From contig NZ_NBOC01000009.1 in NCBI RefSeq assembly GCF_002104455.1, forward strand, positions 1 through 64,000: a DNA stretch of 64,000 nt, given 5' to 3'. Below are positions 26,144 to 36,123 of this stretch, piece after piece. Position 1 is the first letter of the stretch. Every line of letters starts with the position of its first letter. The position numbers and the translations under genes are program-made. Origin of the DNA: Colwellia chukchiensis. GTDB lineage: Bacteria > Pseudomonadota > Gammaproteobacteria > Enterobacterales > Alteromonadaceae. The notes below the pieces were generated by a model that saw only the letters and a list, made by a program, of their open reading frames with translations, was not told where the DNA came from and made no database searches.

Positions 26144-26462
26144 TGCTCTACCTTATGGAGGGTGTTCACGTTAACAATGCGTTATTTGGCAACACATAAA
26201 ACTGTATACACTTTAGCGAGCAAACACGCACAAGCCAACCACTTTGCGCTAAATTTAACAAACTCATGCTTTTTTCGCTTAAGCTGCGAACGTTTTCGAC
26301 AGTTAAGAGTGATAAAATGCACAGTAAAACATTTGCTTGGCCAGATATGATACAAGCGACTTGCTGTGTTAAAACCAGCTGCTTACTGAAAAATCATAAA
26401 CAGCTCGCTTTTGCAATTGCGCTTTTTGATAAGCGTTTACAGTGCGAGTTAGTCGCTAAATC
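26144..26462. other. Intergenic stretch, no gene accepted
   Basis: 319 bases between the diguanylate cyclase start and the RutR-like gene's stop. Two overlapping short plus-strand frames exist (62 and 66 codons), neither with a ribosome binding site. It should contain the cyclase promoter and the end of the purine operon. No clear terminator was found. Confidence 0.4.
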
Positions 26463-27092
26463 CTAACTTATAACGCCACAGCCTTTAAGAATAATCTGTG
26501 TTAATGAGTCGACCACAGCGTCAAAGTCTGCATCTGTCATTGCCGTTTTATCTAATGCCGCAACAACTTGTACATTAAAGTCAGCATAATGTTGGCTTGA
26601 GCTCCAGATTAAAAATAACAAATGATGTGGATTGACCTTATCCATTAACCCTTGCTCTATCCACGACTCTATCACCATAACCTTATTGTTAATCCAAACC
26701 TTAAACTCGCTGTTTAAATAGTTGTTTAATACCGGGGCACCATGGATCAACTCACTGGCAAATATCCGTGACGCCTCTGGGTCGCTTTTCGCGTGCATCA
26801 CTTTGGCGCGAATATAGGCACTTAAGGCTTGTTTAGGGTGCTCGTTAGCCGACAAGGTATCGTAGTCGTTATTCCAAACGGCAATAATATTACTGAGTAA
26901 TTGCTGATATAAGTCGGTTTTATCTTGAAAATAATAATGAATATTGGCGCGGGCAATATTGGCGCGCTCTGCAATACGCTTGATCGACGCACCTTTAAAA
27001 CCATAATTAACAAACTCTTGCTTGGCGGCAGCCAATATAATAGCTTTATTTTTTTCTCGAATACTGCTGGTTATTGTTTTCTTGTTACTCAC
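26463..27092 (-). CDS. RutR-like TetR-family regulator of purine catabolism
   Basis: A 209-residue TetR-type repressor. The N-terminal helix-turn-helix is clear (ASIKRIAERANIARANIHYYF). The C-terminal half matches E. coli RutR strongly (ASRIFASELIHGAP versus ASRLFCMEMLAGAP; LLFLIWSSSQHYADF versus LIFMIWASTQHYADF). E. coli RutR senses uracil/thymine and controls pyrimidine and purine degradation genes. Here the gene ends the purine operon, so it is probably the local regulator, perhaps with a purine-pathway ligand. The start is a GTG with an AGGAA site. A palindrome of RutR operator size lies before xdhA. Confidence 0.8.
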   Translation of the reverse strand: MSNKKTITSSIREKNKAIILAAAKQEFVNYGFKGASIKRIAERANIARANIHYYFQDKTDLYQQLLSNIIAVWNNDYDTLSANEHPKQALSAYIRAKVMHAKSDPEASRIFASELIHGAPVLNNYLNSEFKVWINNKVMVIESWIEQGLMDKVNPHHLLFLIWSSSQHYADFNVQVVAALDKTAMTDADFDAVVDSLTQIILKGCGVIS

Positions 27093-27180
27093 TAAAGTTT
27101 CCTATTTCTCAATCACGCCTAGCCCAACTAAATACCATCATTGGCGCTTAGCTAACCTCGCCGCTGATTAACCGAGGCAA

Positions 27181-28377
27181 TTATTGTTGCGCCAAATTTG
27201 CGATCCAGTGGGCCAATTGTTGCCGCTCTGTATCTGTCATGACGGTTTTATTCATAAAAGGCATATCTTGTGCGTCTAAAACACGGGCTTTGATGCGTGG
27301 TGCCCATTGCTTGATGGTGTCTATGTCTGAAAAGCTAAGTCCAGCCGGTGCAACCGTAAAGACAGGATCTGTGGCTTGCTCACTATGACAAGTGTTACAG
27401 CGTTGTTGGAACATTTGTAACACCTGCTTATCACTAATAACGTGCTGCTCTTGTTGTTTAGTCAACTGCGCAGTTGGCGGCGCAATTGCCATAGCTAACA
27501 CTATGGTGGCCAACACCGCCGCAATTAAGATCAGCGGTTTTTGTTTACCAAAGTGACGCAGTACAAAGTATTGCCGCACCATAGCAGTAATGACCACTAT
27601 CACCATCAGTACTAACCAGTTGGCGCTATGATTAAAGGTCATGGGATAATGGTTTGAAATCATAATAAATAACACCGGTAAGGTAATATAGGTGTTATGG
27701 GTTGAGCGTAACTTTGCATTAAGCCCATAGGCGGGATCAGGCGCACTCCCTTTTGCCACCGCGTTCACGAGCGCACGTTGTGAAGGCATAATACCGAAAA
27801 ACACATTGCCTGCCATAATAGTCCCCATAATAGCGCCGATATGCATATAAGCGCCTCGCGCACTAAATACTTGCGTTAAGCCATAAGCTAACGCGGTAAC
27901 AAGCAAGATTAAAATCAGCCCCAAGACACCGCTGTAATTGCGTAACTTTGTGCGCACTAATGCCTCATAACTACCAACACCAAGCACTATCGCGCCAATG
28001 CCCAATAAAATCGCTTGAAATGGCGATAAGTCGGCTACCCGCTTGTCAATTAAATAGGTTTCAGCGCCAAGATAAAACATCAATGACAACAATAAAAAGC
28101 CGGTGATCCAGGTGCTATAGGCTTCCCATTTAAACCAATGTAAAGTGCTAGGTATATGAGGGGGCGCGAGTTTATATTTGGCAATTTCATAAAAACCACC
28201 ACCGTGAATTGCCCATAAATCACCAGCAATGCCTTGCTCGGCTTTCGTTTTCGGTGGTGTTTGTAGATGATTATCTAACCAAACAAAATAAAATGAAGCC
28301 CCTATCCATGCAATGCCAGTGATCAAGTGCGCGAAGCGGATCACTAAGTTTAACCACTCATTAATATACGGATCCAT
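27181..28377 (-). CDS. puuD: Urate hydroxylase PuuD (membrane urate oxidase with cytochrome c domain)
   Basis: A 398-residue protein. Roughly the first 300 residues are membrane-spanning (about eight helices), starting with the typical RFAHLITGIAWIGASFYF. The C-terminal ~90 residues are a periplasmic cytochrome c with CNTCH as haem site and a late Met (DMPFMNK) as likely axial ligand. PuuD oxidises urate to 5-hydroxyisourate and passes electrons to the respiratory chain, replacing soluble uricase. The gene sits between guaD and the RutR-like regulator. The product is the substrate of UraH encoded in the same operon. Confidence 0.9.
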   Translation of the reverse strand: MDPYINEWLNLVIRFAHLITGIAWIGASFYFVWLDNHLQTPPKTKAEQGIAGDLWAIHGGGFYEIAKYKLAPPHIPSTLHWFKWEAYSTWITGFLLLSLMFYLGAETYLIDKRVADLSPFQAILLGIGAIVLGVGSYEALVRTKLRNYSGVLGLILILLVTALAYGLTQVFSARGAYMHIGAIMGTIMAGNVFFGIMPSQRALVNAVAKGSAPDPAYGLNAKLRSTHNTYITLPVLFIMISNHYPMTFNHSANWLVLMVIVVITAMVRQYFVLRHFGKQKPLILIAAVLATIVLAMAIAPPTAQLTKQQEQHVISDKQVLQMFQQRCNTCHSEQATDPVFTVAPAGLSFSDIDTIKQWAPRIKARVLDAQDMPFMNKTVMTDTERQQLAHWIANLAQQ

Positions 28378-28491
28378 ACCCTTCCTTACCTTTTAGCTTT
28401 GTTATTGTACTGCTGTTATGATTTACCTTTCGCTAAGGCGCTTTAGTTTTTAACGCCGTCACTAATTGGCTAACCTAGGCGAACGATTACC

Positions 28492-29811
28492 TTAGTCATT
28501 GCCTAAGTCATTGCTTGGCTCTGGCTCCACCCGCTCTCCCATAATATGAGTAGCTTTCACATGGCGTTCATCGCCGAGCATGCTTAAAATAAACAGTTTT
28601 TCAGTCAGTGTTTGACAATGCTGCATACGACGGGCCATCAAGGGGGTTGCTTGATAATCTAACAACACAAAGTCTGCTTCTGCACCTTTTACAAAGTTGC
28701 CGATTGTGCCTTCAAGATCTAACGCCTTTGCGCCCCCTAAGGTCGCCAAATAAAATGATTGAAACGGACTGAGCTTTTCTTGTCGCAATTGTTGGGTTTT
28801 ATAGCCTTCATTAATGGTGCTTAACATGGAAAAGGTCGTACCTGCGCCAATATCACTGCCCAAGCCTACATTGATATTAAAAGCTTTTGCTTGCTGTAAA
28901 TTAAACAAGCCACTACCTAAAAACAAATTCGAGCTAGGGCAAAATGCAATGGCAGATGAGGTTGTCGCTAAACGTTGACACTCGTTATCATGTAAATGTA
29001 CGCCGTGGGCAAACACACTGCGCCGACCCAGTAGTTTACTGTTATCGTAGACATCTAAATAACCATCTCGTTCTGGAAATAGCTCTTTCACCCAAGCAAT
29101 TTCTGCTTTGTTTTCACTTAAATGAGTGTGCAGGTAAACCCCTGGGTATTCTGCCAGTAACTGCCCAGCTTTATTGAGTTGCTCAGTTGAGCTCGTTGGC
29201 GCAAACCTTGGGGTTATCGCGTATTGTAAACGCTCTGTGTTATGCCATTTTTCAATTAACGCTTTACTGTCTTCATAGCCACTTTGCGCGGTGTCCGATA
29301 AATAATCAGGGCAGTTGCGATCCATGAGCACTTTGCCGCAAATCATGCGTAAGTTTTTTTGTTGAGCAACCGTAAAAAACGCATCGACAGAGGCTTTATG
29401 AACCGTACCAAACACTAATGCTGTAGTGGTACCAGCGGCTAGCAATTGATTTAAAAAGAATTCTGCAACATTTTTACCGTGCTCAAAATCAGCAAACTGG
29501 CGCTCAAATGGAAAGGTATAATTTTCTAGCCACTCAAGTAATTGTTCGCCATAGGAAGCGATCATTTCAGTTTGCGGGTAATGCACATGAGTATCAATAA
29601 AACCAGGCATTATGAGGCCATTTTGATAATGAATAAGCGCTACATTCTCGTCTAGCTGCGCTAACAGCTCACTTGCCTCTCCCACTTGCTCGACTAAGCC
29701 ATTTTTAATGATCATGACACCATCGGCAAAGTACTGGTAACTCTCTGACAGCGGTACTTTGTCTGGATCGGCTAAAAAGTGTAGCAGTTCACCACGATAT
29801 ACTTTTAACAT
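28492..29811 (-). CDS. guaD: Guanine deaminase
   Basis: A 439-residue amidohydrolase. The metal ligands are visible in PGFIDTHVHYPQ (residues ~75-86), HTHLSEN, VFAHGVHL and GLGSDIGAGT. It converts guanine to xanthine with release of ammonia in the cytosol, feeding xanthine dehydrogenase. The length fits the family (about 430-450). The ATG follows an AGAAGG site 8 bases upstream. It lies 76 bases after allA and 114 bases before puuD in the same direction. Confidence 0.93.
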   Translation of the reverse strand: MLKVYRGELLHFLADPDKVPLSESYQYFADGVMIIKNGLVEQVGEASELLAQLDENVALIHYQNGLIMPGFIDTHVHYPQTEMIASYGEQLLEWLENYTFPFERQFADFEHGKNVAEFFLNQLLAAGTTTALVFGTVHKASVDAFFTVAQQKNLRMICGKVLMDRNCPDYLSDTAQSGYEDSKALIEKWHNTERLQYAITPRFAPTSSTEQLNKAGQLLAEYPGVYLHTHLSENKAEIAWVKELFPERDGYLDVYDNSKLLGRRSVFAHGVHLHDNECQRLATTSSAIAFCPSSNLFLGSGLFNLQQAKAFNINVGLGSDIGAGTTFSMLSTINEGYKTQQLRQEKLSPFQSFYLATLGGAKALDLEGTIGNFVKGAEADFVLLDYQATPLMARRMQHCQTLTEKLFILSMLGDERHVKATHIMGERVEPEPSNDLGND

Positions 29812-29887
29812 TCACATTGACCTTCTGGTTATTTTATCCGCTAAGTTTACTGTTTACTGGCTCGGCTCTATGCCCAGTATGGCTTGC

Positions 29888-30397
29888 CTAATTGGCAACA
29901 ATCAGGTGCGTGCCATCGAGTGTAACCAGATCACAGTTATCACCTGGGCCGCCCCTGTCTATGACTAAAAAGTCGCTTTCTACATCTAAAGCTAAACAAA
30001 AGTGGTGCCATGTGCCTTTATGGTAGTTTACCCCTTGCCCTGCACTGGCTTTAAATACGCGTAATTGTGTTAAGTCTAAATCGCCTTTGGGCGCCACTAC
30101 CACCAAATAGGGCTGTTGACCTAACGGGATAAACGCTTGGCTACCTTTTGGATGGCGCTCCATCATTTTAATGGCAATAGGTTGTGCTAATGGCGTAGTA
30201 CGAAAAATATTGATCAAGGCATGGCCACCATGGTCACTCACATCAACAGTAGCTAAATCATGGTAACGCTGGGTATAGCCTTGATTTATCGTTAATACCT
30301 TTGCGCTATCACTGGCTTCAATGACATCACCAAATTCACGAAATGCCGCGCTAGTTAATGGCTCAGGGCGGATAAGTTGGCACTTTTTAGTCATCAT
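29888..30397 (-). CDS. allA: Ureidoglycolate lyase AllA
   Basis: A 169-residue cupin-like protein matching AllA. Visible motifs are LTSAAFREFGDVIE near the N terminus, MMERHPKGSQAFIPL (about residue 75) and GVNYHKGTWHHFCLAL (about residue 120) with the paired histidines. It splits (S)-ureidoglycolate into glyoxylate and urea, the last step encoded in the cluster. It lies 15 bases after uraH, so the two are co-transcribed. No urease genes are in the window, so urea may be excreted or handled elsewhere. Confidence 0.9.
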   Translation of the reverse strand: MMTKKCQLIRPEPLTSAAFREFGDVIEASDSAKVLTINQGYTQRYHDLATVDVSDHGGHALINIFRTTPLAQPIAIKMMERHPKGSQAFIPLGQQPYLVVVAPKGDLDLTQLRVFKASAGQGVNYHKGTWHHFCLALDVESDFLVIDRGGPGDNCDLVTLDGTHLIVAN

Positions 30398-30412
30398 AAC
30401 GCAGTAAACCCG

Positions 30413-30754
30413 TTAGCTGCCGCGATAGGTTGAGTAACCAAATGCCGTTAATAACAAGGGAATATGGTAATGTGCGCCACTGGCATCAATTTCAAAAACA
30501 ATATCAACATAGGGATAAAAGCCTGTCACCTTTTGACTGATAAAATAGGCTTGGGTTGCAAAATGCATGCGATATACGCCGGCTGAAAGTACATGCTTAG
30601 CTGTTAATAAATCACTAATGCGACCATCGGCATTGGTTACCCCTGTTGCTAATTCACGCCACCCTTGCTGGGTTTGCTCAAATAAGCTAATGGCTAAGTT
30701 TTCAACCGGTTGACCGCGCGTGGTATCTAAAACATGGCTGGTAATTTGACTCAT
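30413..30754 (-). CDS. uraH: 5-hydroxyisourate hydrolase (transthyretin-like)
   Basis: A 113-residue protein with the three signature patches of HIUase: SHVLDTTRGQP at the N terminus, a central GRISDLL and the diagnostic C-terminal YSTYRGS. It hydrolyses 5-hydroxyisourate, made by PuuD, to OHCU. It is full-length and has no signal peptide, so it is cytosolic. The start overlaps the uraD stop by 4 bases, ensuring equal production of the two successive enzymes. Confidence 0.94.
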   Translation of the reverse strand: MSQITSHVLDTTRGQPVENLAISLFEQTQQGWRELATGVTNADGRISDLLTAKHVLSAGVYRMHFATQAYFISQKVTGFYPYVDIVFEIDASGAHYHIPLLLTAFGYSTYRGS

Positions 30755-31251
30755 GATAATTTCTCTAAGCGTAAGTGAAAGATTTTGCGTTGCTCTGCCG
30801 CAGCATTACGCAGCTCTGTGGCTTTATCATTAACTAAACGCTGCTGTAATAGCGCCAACATTTGCTCAGCCGTTTTGCCTGTTGCACAAACAATAAAAAT
30901 AAAACCAAATTTTTCTAAGTATTGGGCATTTGCCTGCGCTAATGACGCGATTACTTGCTCTGAAGCGGCACGCACCGCGCTTTGTTCGTCACTGGCCAGT
31001 GCTTGAGTGTTGGCATATTTCGCTCGCAATGTGGCTAAATCGCCAATTTGTGGATGGCCCGCAAAGGCTGCTAAATAATCAGCCTCAGTTAAGTTTTGCC
31101 AAGCCAAATCTGCCTTAGCAACTAAGTCGTTTTTATCCAAAAATGGCCGCGCTTGCACTAAGGCGCTAACCCATGCACTTGAGCTACAACATTGCAACAA
31201 GCGCTCAGTGGCTTGTTGCTCTGTTAATTGGTTTAAGTGCGCTACATTCAT
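30751..31251 (-). CDS. uraD: OHCU decarboxylase
   Basis: A 166-residue helical protein. The GHPQIGDLATLRAKY motif (around residue 68) is the hallmark of OHCU decarboxylases; its histidine is catalytic. The C-terminal FIFIVCATGKTAEQMLALL is also typical. It converts OHCU to (S)-allantoin and so sets the stereochemistry that the allantoinase needs. It overlaps uraH by 4 bases and follows xdhC after 32 bases. Confidence 0.93.
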   Translation of the reverse strand: MNVAHLNQLTEQQATERLLQCCSSSAWVSALVQARPFLDKNDLVAKADLAWQNLTEADYLAAFAGHPQIGDLATLRAKYANTQALASDEQSAVRAASEQVIASLAQANAQYLEKFGFIFIVCATGKTAEQMLALLQQRLVNDKATELRNAAAEQRKIFHLRLEKLS

Positions 31252-31283
31252 GTTCTTGTTCCTTAATCACTGCTTGGTATTCA

Positions 31284-32207
31284 TTAGCTGTTGGTCAGTA
31301 ATGGTTTAATATCTTGCCAACATACGCCTTGTTGCCCGCGAGCGCGTACGTTATTAACCGGCTTTGCTTGACTGTTTTGCGCACTTAGGTTTGTTGTAGT
31401 ATCAATGCTCAGGCTCTGAGCTTGCTCTGCCTGTTGCTGTTGATAGCAATGGATAATTTCTGCCGCTATCGACACCGCTACTTCTATCGGTAGTTTGCCC
31501 GCAACCTGACTTAAGCCTATCGGACAACTCATGCGTGCCACTTGGCTAGGGTCAATTTCACGGTGCTTAAAGCGCTGCTGAAATCGTCGCCATTTAGTGG
31601 CTGAGGCAATTAACCCTAAATAATGAAAATCAGCGCGCGTTAAAACGGCTTGGCTAATGGCAAAGTCCAATTGATGATTATGAGTCATGACAATAAAGTA
31701 GCTTGCTGCAGGCATGCGCGCAACTTCTAACTCAGGCGCGTCACTAACGATGCAGTTTAAATTGTCATATTTTGCAAGGTCGTTGGTAAACTGCTCTGCA
31801 CGCGAGTCTACCCAAGTAATGTGACAAGGCAATTGCGCTAAAATCGGCACTAGCGCTTTGCCAACATGACCGGCACCAAATAACATAATATTCACCGCAT
31901 GTTGTGCAAAGCATTCAAATAACACACTGGCGCTGCCACCACAGCATTGTCCTAATTGACTGCCTAATTGAAAGTGTTCAATTTGCTGAGCGGCTTTGCC
32001 GGTCCGTAACAATTTATTCGCTTGTTTGATGACTTTATGCTCAAGGTGACCACCGCCTATGGTGTCAAAAATGCCATCTTTACTCACCACCATTTTTGTG
32101 CCGTTGTTTCTGGGCGTTGAACCAGCCACCGCAACAAGCGTAACTAACACATAACTTTGACCTTGTTGGCTTAAGTGATGACATGCTCGGCTCCAATTCA
32201 TCTTCAT
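31284..32207 (-). CDS. xdhC: Xanthine dehydrogenase accessory protein XdhC
   Basis: A 307-residue molybdenum-cofactor chaperone. The N-terminal XdhC domain carries GGGHLEHKVI and GQCCGG. The C-terminal Rossmann-type domain has LFGAGHVGKALV (around residue 132). XdhC binds Moco, helps its sulfuration and inserts it into XdhB. Its start is one base from the xdhB stop. The C-terminal ~40 residues are glutamine-rich and poorly conserved. It would only function with the Moco synthesis genes located elsewhere. Confidence 0.92.
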   Translation of the reverse strand: MKMNWSRACHHLSQQGQSYVLVTLVAVAGSTPRNNGTKMVVSKDGIFDTIGGGHLEHKVIKQANKLLRTGKAAQQIEHFQLGSQLGQCCGGSASVLFECFAQHAVNIMLFGAGHVGKALVPILAQLPCHITWVDSRAEQFTNDLAKYDNLNCIVSDAPELEVARMPAASYFIVMTHNHQLDFAISQAVLTRADFHYLGLIASATKWRRFQQRFKHREIDPSQVARMSCPIGLSQVAGKLPIEVAVSIAAEIIHCYQQQQAEQAQSLSIDTTTNLSAQNSQAKPVNNVRARGQQGVCWQDIKPLLTNS

Positions 32208-32208
32208 C

Positions 32209-34599
32209 TTAGGCCCCTAGCTTTTTGTCTTCGCGCGCGGCTTGCGCTTTTTCTTGCATTGCCGCTACCGCCCACAACACCCGCTCTGGGGTTGCGGGTG
32301 TATCTAAGGCTGGACTAAATTGATAATCAGCGACACTGGCAATGGCGTCTTTTAGCGCCGACCAGACTGAAATTGCCAGCATTAACGGCGGCTCACCGAC
32401 CGCTTTTGAGTGATAAATAGTTTGCTCTTGGTTTGGATCATCGGGCACTAGTGCAACATTAAACTCAAGCGGTAAATCGTTAATGGCAGGAATTTTATAA
32501 GTTGCTGGATTATTTGATAATAAGCGCCCTTGTTGGTCCCACACTAACTCTTCACTGGTTAGCCACCCCATGCCTTGAATAAAGCCCCCCTCTATTTGCC
32601 CAATATCCAGTGCAGGGTTTAATGATTGCCCAACGTCGTGCAAAATATCGACGCGCAAAACCTTATATTCGCCGGTTAATGTATCTATGATCACCTCAGA
32701 TACCGCTGCGCCGGTAGAATAATAAAAAAACGGCCGACCTTTTGCTGTACTGCGATCAAAATGAATTTTCGGCGTTTTATAAAAGCCAGTCGCGGATAAG
32801 GATACACGCGCCATGTAGGCTTGCTGAACAAACTCAGCAAAGCTAAAACATTGCTGTGCAATCTTAACCTGATTATTGCAAAAGCTCACTTCGGCTTCGG
32901 TAACTTGATAATGCTGACAAGCAAAGCTGATCAAGCGCGCTTTGATAGTTTTTGCCGCCGCTTGTGCGGCTTTACCATTAAGATCTGTACCTGACGATGC
33001 TGCCGTGGGTGAGGTATTGGGTACCTTGTCGGTGCGCGTTGCCGAAACGCCAACCCGGTCAACATCAAGCTGAAACTCTTCGGCAACAATTTGCGCCACT
33101 TTGGTGAACAACCCTTGGCCCATTTCCGTGCCGCCATGATTTAAATGTATAGTGCCATCGGTGTAAATATGCACTAACGCACCCGCTTGGTTAAGGTGTT
33201 GAACGGTAAATGAAATACCAAATTTTACCGGTGTTAAGGCAAGGCCTTTTTTCAACAGCGTATTTTCAGTATTAAAGGCGGTAATGGCTACTCGGCGCGC
33301 TTGATAGTCTGCGCTAACTTCCAGGTTATCAATCAAGGCTGCCAGCTTATTGTGTTCGACCTGTTGGTGATAGTGGGTCATATTACGCTGGTTTTGACCA
33401 TATAAATTAATTTTACGAATGGCTAACGGGTCTTGCCCTAAAAAGCGTGCAATATCATCCATTACCATTTCTATGGTCATCATACCTTGTGGCCCACCAA
33501 AACCGCGAAACGCGGTATGCGACACCGTATTTAATTTACATCGATTACCGGTCACAGAGGCTTGATCTAAATAATAAGCGTTATCTGAATGAAACATAGC
33601 ACGATCAACTATGGCATCTGATAAATCAGCGGAATAACCACAATTGCCATTCACCACGATTTTAATGCCTTTTATTTGCCCCTGATCATCAAAGCCAACC
33701 TGATAACTGTTTTCAAATGGGTGACGTTTGCCGGTCATGGTAAAATCATCAACTCGGCTTAGTTTAAACTTTACAGGTCGTTGTGTTTTATTGGCCAATA
33801 AGGCAGCAATACAGGCCCAAGGCGCAGCTTGGGTTTCTTTACCGCCAAAGCCGCCGCCCATTCTGCGGGTATCAACCACCACCTTATTAAGGCTAATATT
33901 TAATACTTCGGCAACCAGTTTTTGCACTTCACTGGGGTGCTGTGAAGAAGAAAATATGGTCATGCCGCCATCTTCTGTAGGCACGGCACTAGAAACTTGC
34001 CCTTCAAGGTAAAAATGCTCTTGACCACCAATGGCTATTTGCCCTGATAGTTGGTGCTGAGCGTTGGCAATGGCGCTATCTGCATCACCGCGCTGCATGG
34101 TAAACGGGGGGCGAACAAAGCTTTGCTTAGCCAGCGCAGCTTTAACACTTAATATCGGCTCAAGTACTTGATAGTCAACTTTTGCCAACTTTACCGCTCG
34201 TCTTGCTAAGTCATGGCTCGTTGCGGCAACGGCAAATATTGGTTGACCAACATAGTCAACTTTATCTACTGCTAGCACAGGATCGCCAGGAAAAACTGGG
34301 CCAATATCATGATGACCTGGCACATCCGCTACTGTGATCACCTCAACCACACCTTCAGCAGCTTTTACCGCTGATAAATCAAGGTGTTTAATCTTGCCAT
34401 GGGCAATTGTGCTTTGACCAACCGCCGCATGTAATTGCCCTTGTATATTTGCGTTGTCATCAATATAACGTGCTTCGCCGCTGACATGCTTATCAGCACT
34501 TTCATGTTTGCTTGGGCGACCAATGCCACCTAAGCCTACAGACTTTGCTGACTTAGGCTGTGTATCATTGCTGTGCTGAGTTGCAATTAAGCTACGCAT
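32209..34599 (-). CDS. xdhB: Xanthine dehydrogenase, molybdopterin-binding subunit
   Basis: A 796-residue large subunit. Moco-binding motifs are GGGFGGKETQ (around residue 250), FRGFGGPQG (around 370) and the C-terminal KAVGEPPLML, whose Glu is the catalytic base. It oxidises hypoxanthine and xanthine to urate in the cytosol, with electrons passing to XdhA. The start overlaps the end of xdhA by 8 bases. The N-terminal ~40 residues (rich in Ser/Lys before GIGRPSKHESADKHVSG) are typical for the bacterial two-subunit enzyme. Confidence 0.94.
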   Translation of the reverse strand: MRSLIATQHSNDTQPKSAKSVGLGGIGRPSKHESADKHVSGEARYIDDNANIQGQLHAAVGQSTIAHGKIKHLDLSAVKAAEGVVEVITVADVPGHHDIGPVFPGDPVLAVDKVDYVGQPIFAVAATSHDLARRAVKLAKVDYQVLEPILSVKAALAKQSFVRPPFTMQRGDADSAIANAQHQLSGQIAIGGQEHFYLEGQVSSAVPTEDGGMTIFSSSQHPSEVQKLVAEVLNISLNKVVVDTRRMGGGFGGKETQAAPWACIAALLANKTQRPVKFKLSRVDDFTMTGKRHPFENSYQVGFDDQGQIKGIKIVVNGNCGYSADLSDAIVDRAMFHSDNAYYLDQASVTGNRCKLNTVSHTAFRGFGGPQGMMTIEMVMDDIARFLGQDPLAIRKINLYGQNQRNMTHYHQQVEHNKLAALIDNLEVSADYQARRVAITAFNTENTLLKKGLALTPVKFGISFTVQHLNQAGALVHIYTDGTIHLNHGGTEMGQGLFTKVAQIVAEEFQLDVDRVGVSATRTDKVPNTSPTAASSGTDLNGKAAQAAAKTIKARLISFACQHYQVTEAEVSFCNNQVKIAQQCFSFAEFVQQAYMARVSLSATGFYKTPKIHFDRSTAKGRPFFYYSTGAAVSEVIIDTLTGEYKVLRVDILHDVGQSLNPALDIGQIEGGFIQGMGWLTSEELVWDQQGRLLSNNPATYKIPAINDLPLEFNVALVPDDPNQEQTIYHSKAVGEPPLMLAISVWSALKDAIASVADYQFSPALDTPATPERVLWAVAAMQEKAQAAREDKKLGA

Positions 34600-36049
34600 A
34601 ATTCACCACTCGTGTTGCTATGTTGGAATTTTGGTACTCTAAATAGCACTTTTTCAGTAAGTTTTGTGCCACTTGCATACGGTAGTTATCACTGGCGCGC
34701 ACATCAGACAAAGGTTGAAAGTCGTGGCTTAATGCTTGTTGGGCCGCGCTGATATTATCTAGCGTAAACGTTTTATTTAATAAGGCGGCTTCACACGCCA
34801 ATGCGCGCTTGGGCGTTGCTGCCATACCGCCAAACGCTATGCGCAGCTGAGTTACCTGATTATCTTTTAACTCAATAAAAAATGCCGCCAACACCGCTGA
34901 GATATCATCGTCAATGCGTTTTGATATTTTATATACTTTTAATGTTTGCCCAGACTGTGCTTTAGGTAGGTATATATTTTTAATAAATTCACCGGCTTTT
35001 AAAGCGGTTTTTTTATAACCGAGAAAAAAGTCTTCAAGGGCAATTTTTCGCTCGACATCACCAAGTTGCAGGCTAATTTTTGCCCCCAATGCGATCAGCG
35101 TCGGTGCCATGTCGCCAATTGGTGAGGCATTAGCAATATTGCCACCTAAAGTGCCAACATTGCGAATTTGTCTTGAGCCTAATCGCGTTATCATTTCACC
35201 AAGCTCAGGATATTGTGCAGCAAGTAAAGGAGTAAATTCACTGTAAGGCACTGCTGCGCCTATGCGTATATACCCAGCAGCCTCTTCAATCTCTTGTAAT
35301 TGTGCGACATCGCCTAAGTATACCAAGTCTTCGATTCTGGCTAAGTTTTGGGTCACAGACAAAGCTAAGTCGGTAGCGCCTGCCACGAGGGTTGCCTGCG
35401 GGTTTGCCATTAACTTTTCCGCTAATTGGCTAATATTTTTTGGCGCATAGTATTGGTGTTGCTTATGAGTAAGCTCAGCTCCTGGCAAGTCGTGAATGGC
35501 GCGTAGCTGCGCCACTGTTTGCTGATATTGCTGTGTAAACGAGTCTGACTCTATCAGCTCACTTGTTGTCAGCGCGGCATCAACAATTGAGCGATAACCA
35601 GTACAGCGGCATAAATTACCGGCTAAGGCGGTTAATACCTGTTCACGATTAGGCGTTGGTGTTTGCTTGTGGAGTGCAAACGTTGACATAACAAATCCTG
35701 GCGTACAGAAGCCGCATTGCGAACCATGATGATCTACAAAGGCTTGTTGCACCGGATGTAATGTTGCACCTTGTTTAAGGTGTTCAACACTGAGCAATTG
35801 CTTGCCATGTAAAGTACCAACAAAACTGATACAGGCATTAATGGCTTTATAGTTCAGTGCTGTCTTGTCTTTATTAAGCTGTGCAACCACCACAGTGCAG
35901 GCACCACAATCACCTGAAGCACACCCCTCTTTTGTGCCTGTGCTAAATGCTTGTTCACGCAGATACTGTAACACCGTTAAATTTGGCTCAAGGTTTTCTA
36001 GGGTCACAGGATCGTTGTTTAATAAAAAACGAACAGCTTTTAAGGTCAT
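34592..36049 (-). CDS. xdhA: Xanthine dehydrogenase, FeS/FAD subunit
   Basis: A 485-residue small subunit. The first 2Fe-2S cluster motif is CASGDCGACTV (around residues 43-53) and the second is CGFCTPGF...CRCTGYR (around residues 112-153). From about 190 onward the FAD-binding domain of the CO-dehydrogenase flavoprotein type is seen (LVAGATDLALSV; GNIANASPIGD). It passes electrons from the molybdenum site through FeS to FAD and NAD. It is the first gene of the long purine operon. A 16-bp palindrome lies about 75-90 bases upstream, at the likely promoter. Confidence 0.94.
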   Translation of the reverse strand: MTLKAVRFLLNNDPVTLENLEPNLTVLQYLREQAFSTGTKEGCASGDCGACTVVVAQLNKDKTALNYKAINACISFVGTLHGKQLLSVEHLKQGATLHPVQQAFVDHHGSQCGFCTPGFVMSTFALHKQTPTPNREQVLTALAGNLCRCTGYRSIVDAALTTSELIESDSFTQQYQQTVAQLRAIHDLPGAELTHKQHQYYAPKNISQLAEKLMANPQATLVAGATDLALSVTQNLARIEDLVYLGDVAQLQEIEEAAGYIRIGAAVPYSEFTPLLAAQYPELGEMITRLGSRQIRNVGTLGGNIANASPIGDMAPTLIALGAKISLQLGDVERKIALEDFFLGYKKTALKAGEFIKNIYLPKAQSGQTLKVYKISKRIDDDISAVLAAFFIELKDNQVTQLRIAFGGMAATPKRALACEAALLNKTFTLDNISAAQQALSHDFQPLSDVRASDNYRMQVAQNLLKKCYLEYQNSNIATRVVNYA

Positions 36050-36123
36050 AGGGATTCCGCTTATAGGTTTGCTAGGCTAAAAATTAGCCCAACATAATAA
36101 AACCAATATAACAGATTAAAAAC

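Noticed and set aside
26162-26466. Two overlapping short plus-strand frames upstream of the diguanylate cyclase
   Set aside because: They overlap each other in different frames and lack ribosome binding sites.
29817-29832. TTGACC-N4-GGTTAT near guaD, similar to a RutR operator
   Set aside because: It overlaps the guaD ribosome binding site and is only partly symmetric; inside an operon it is likely chance.
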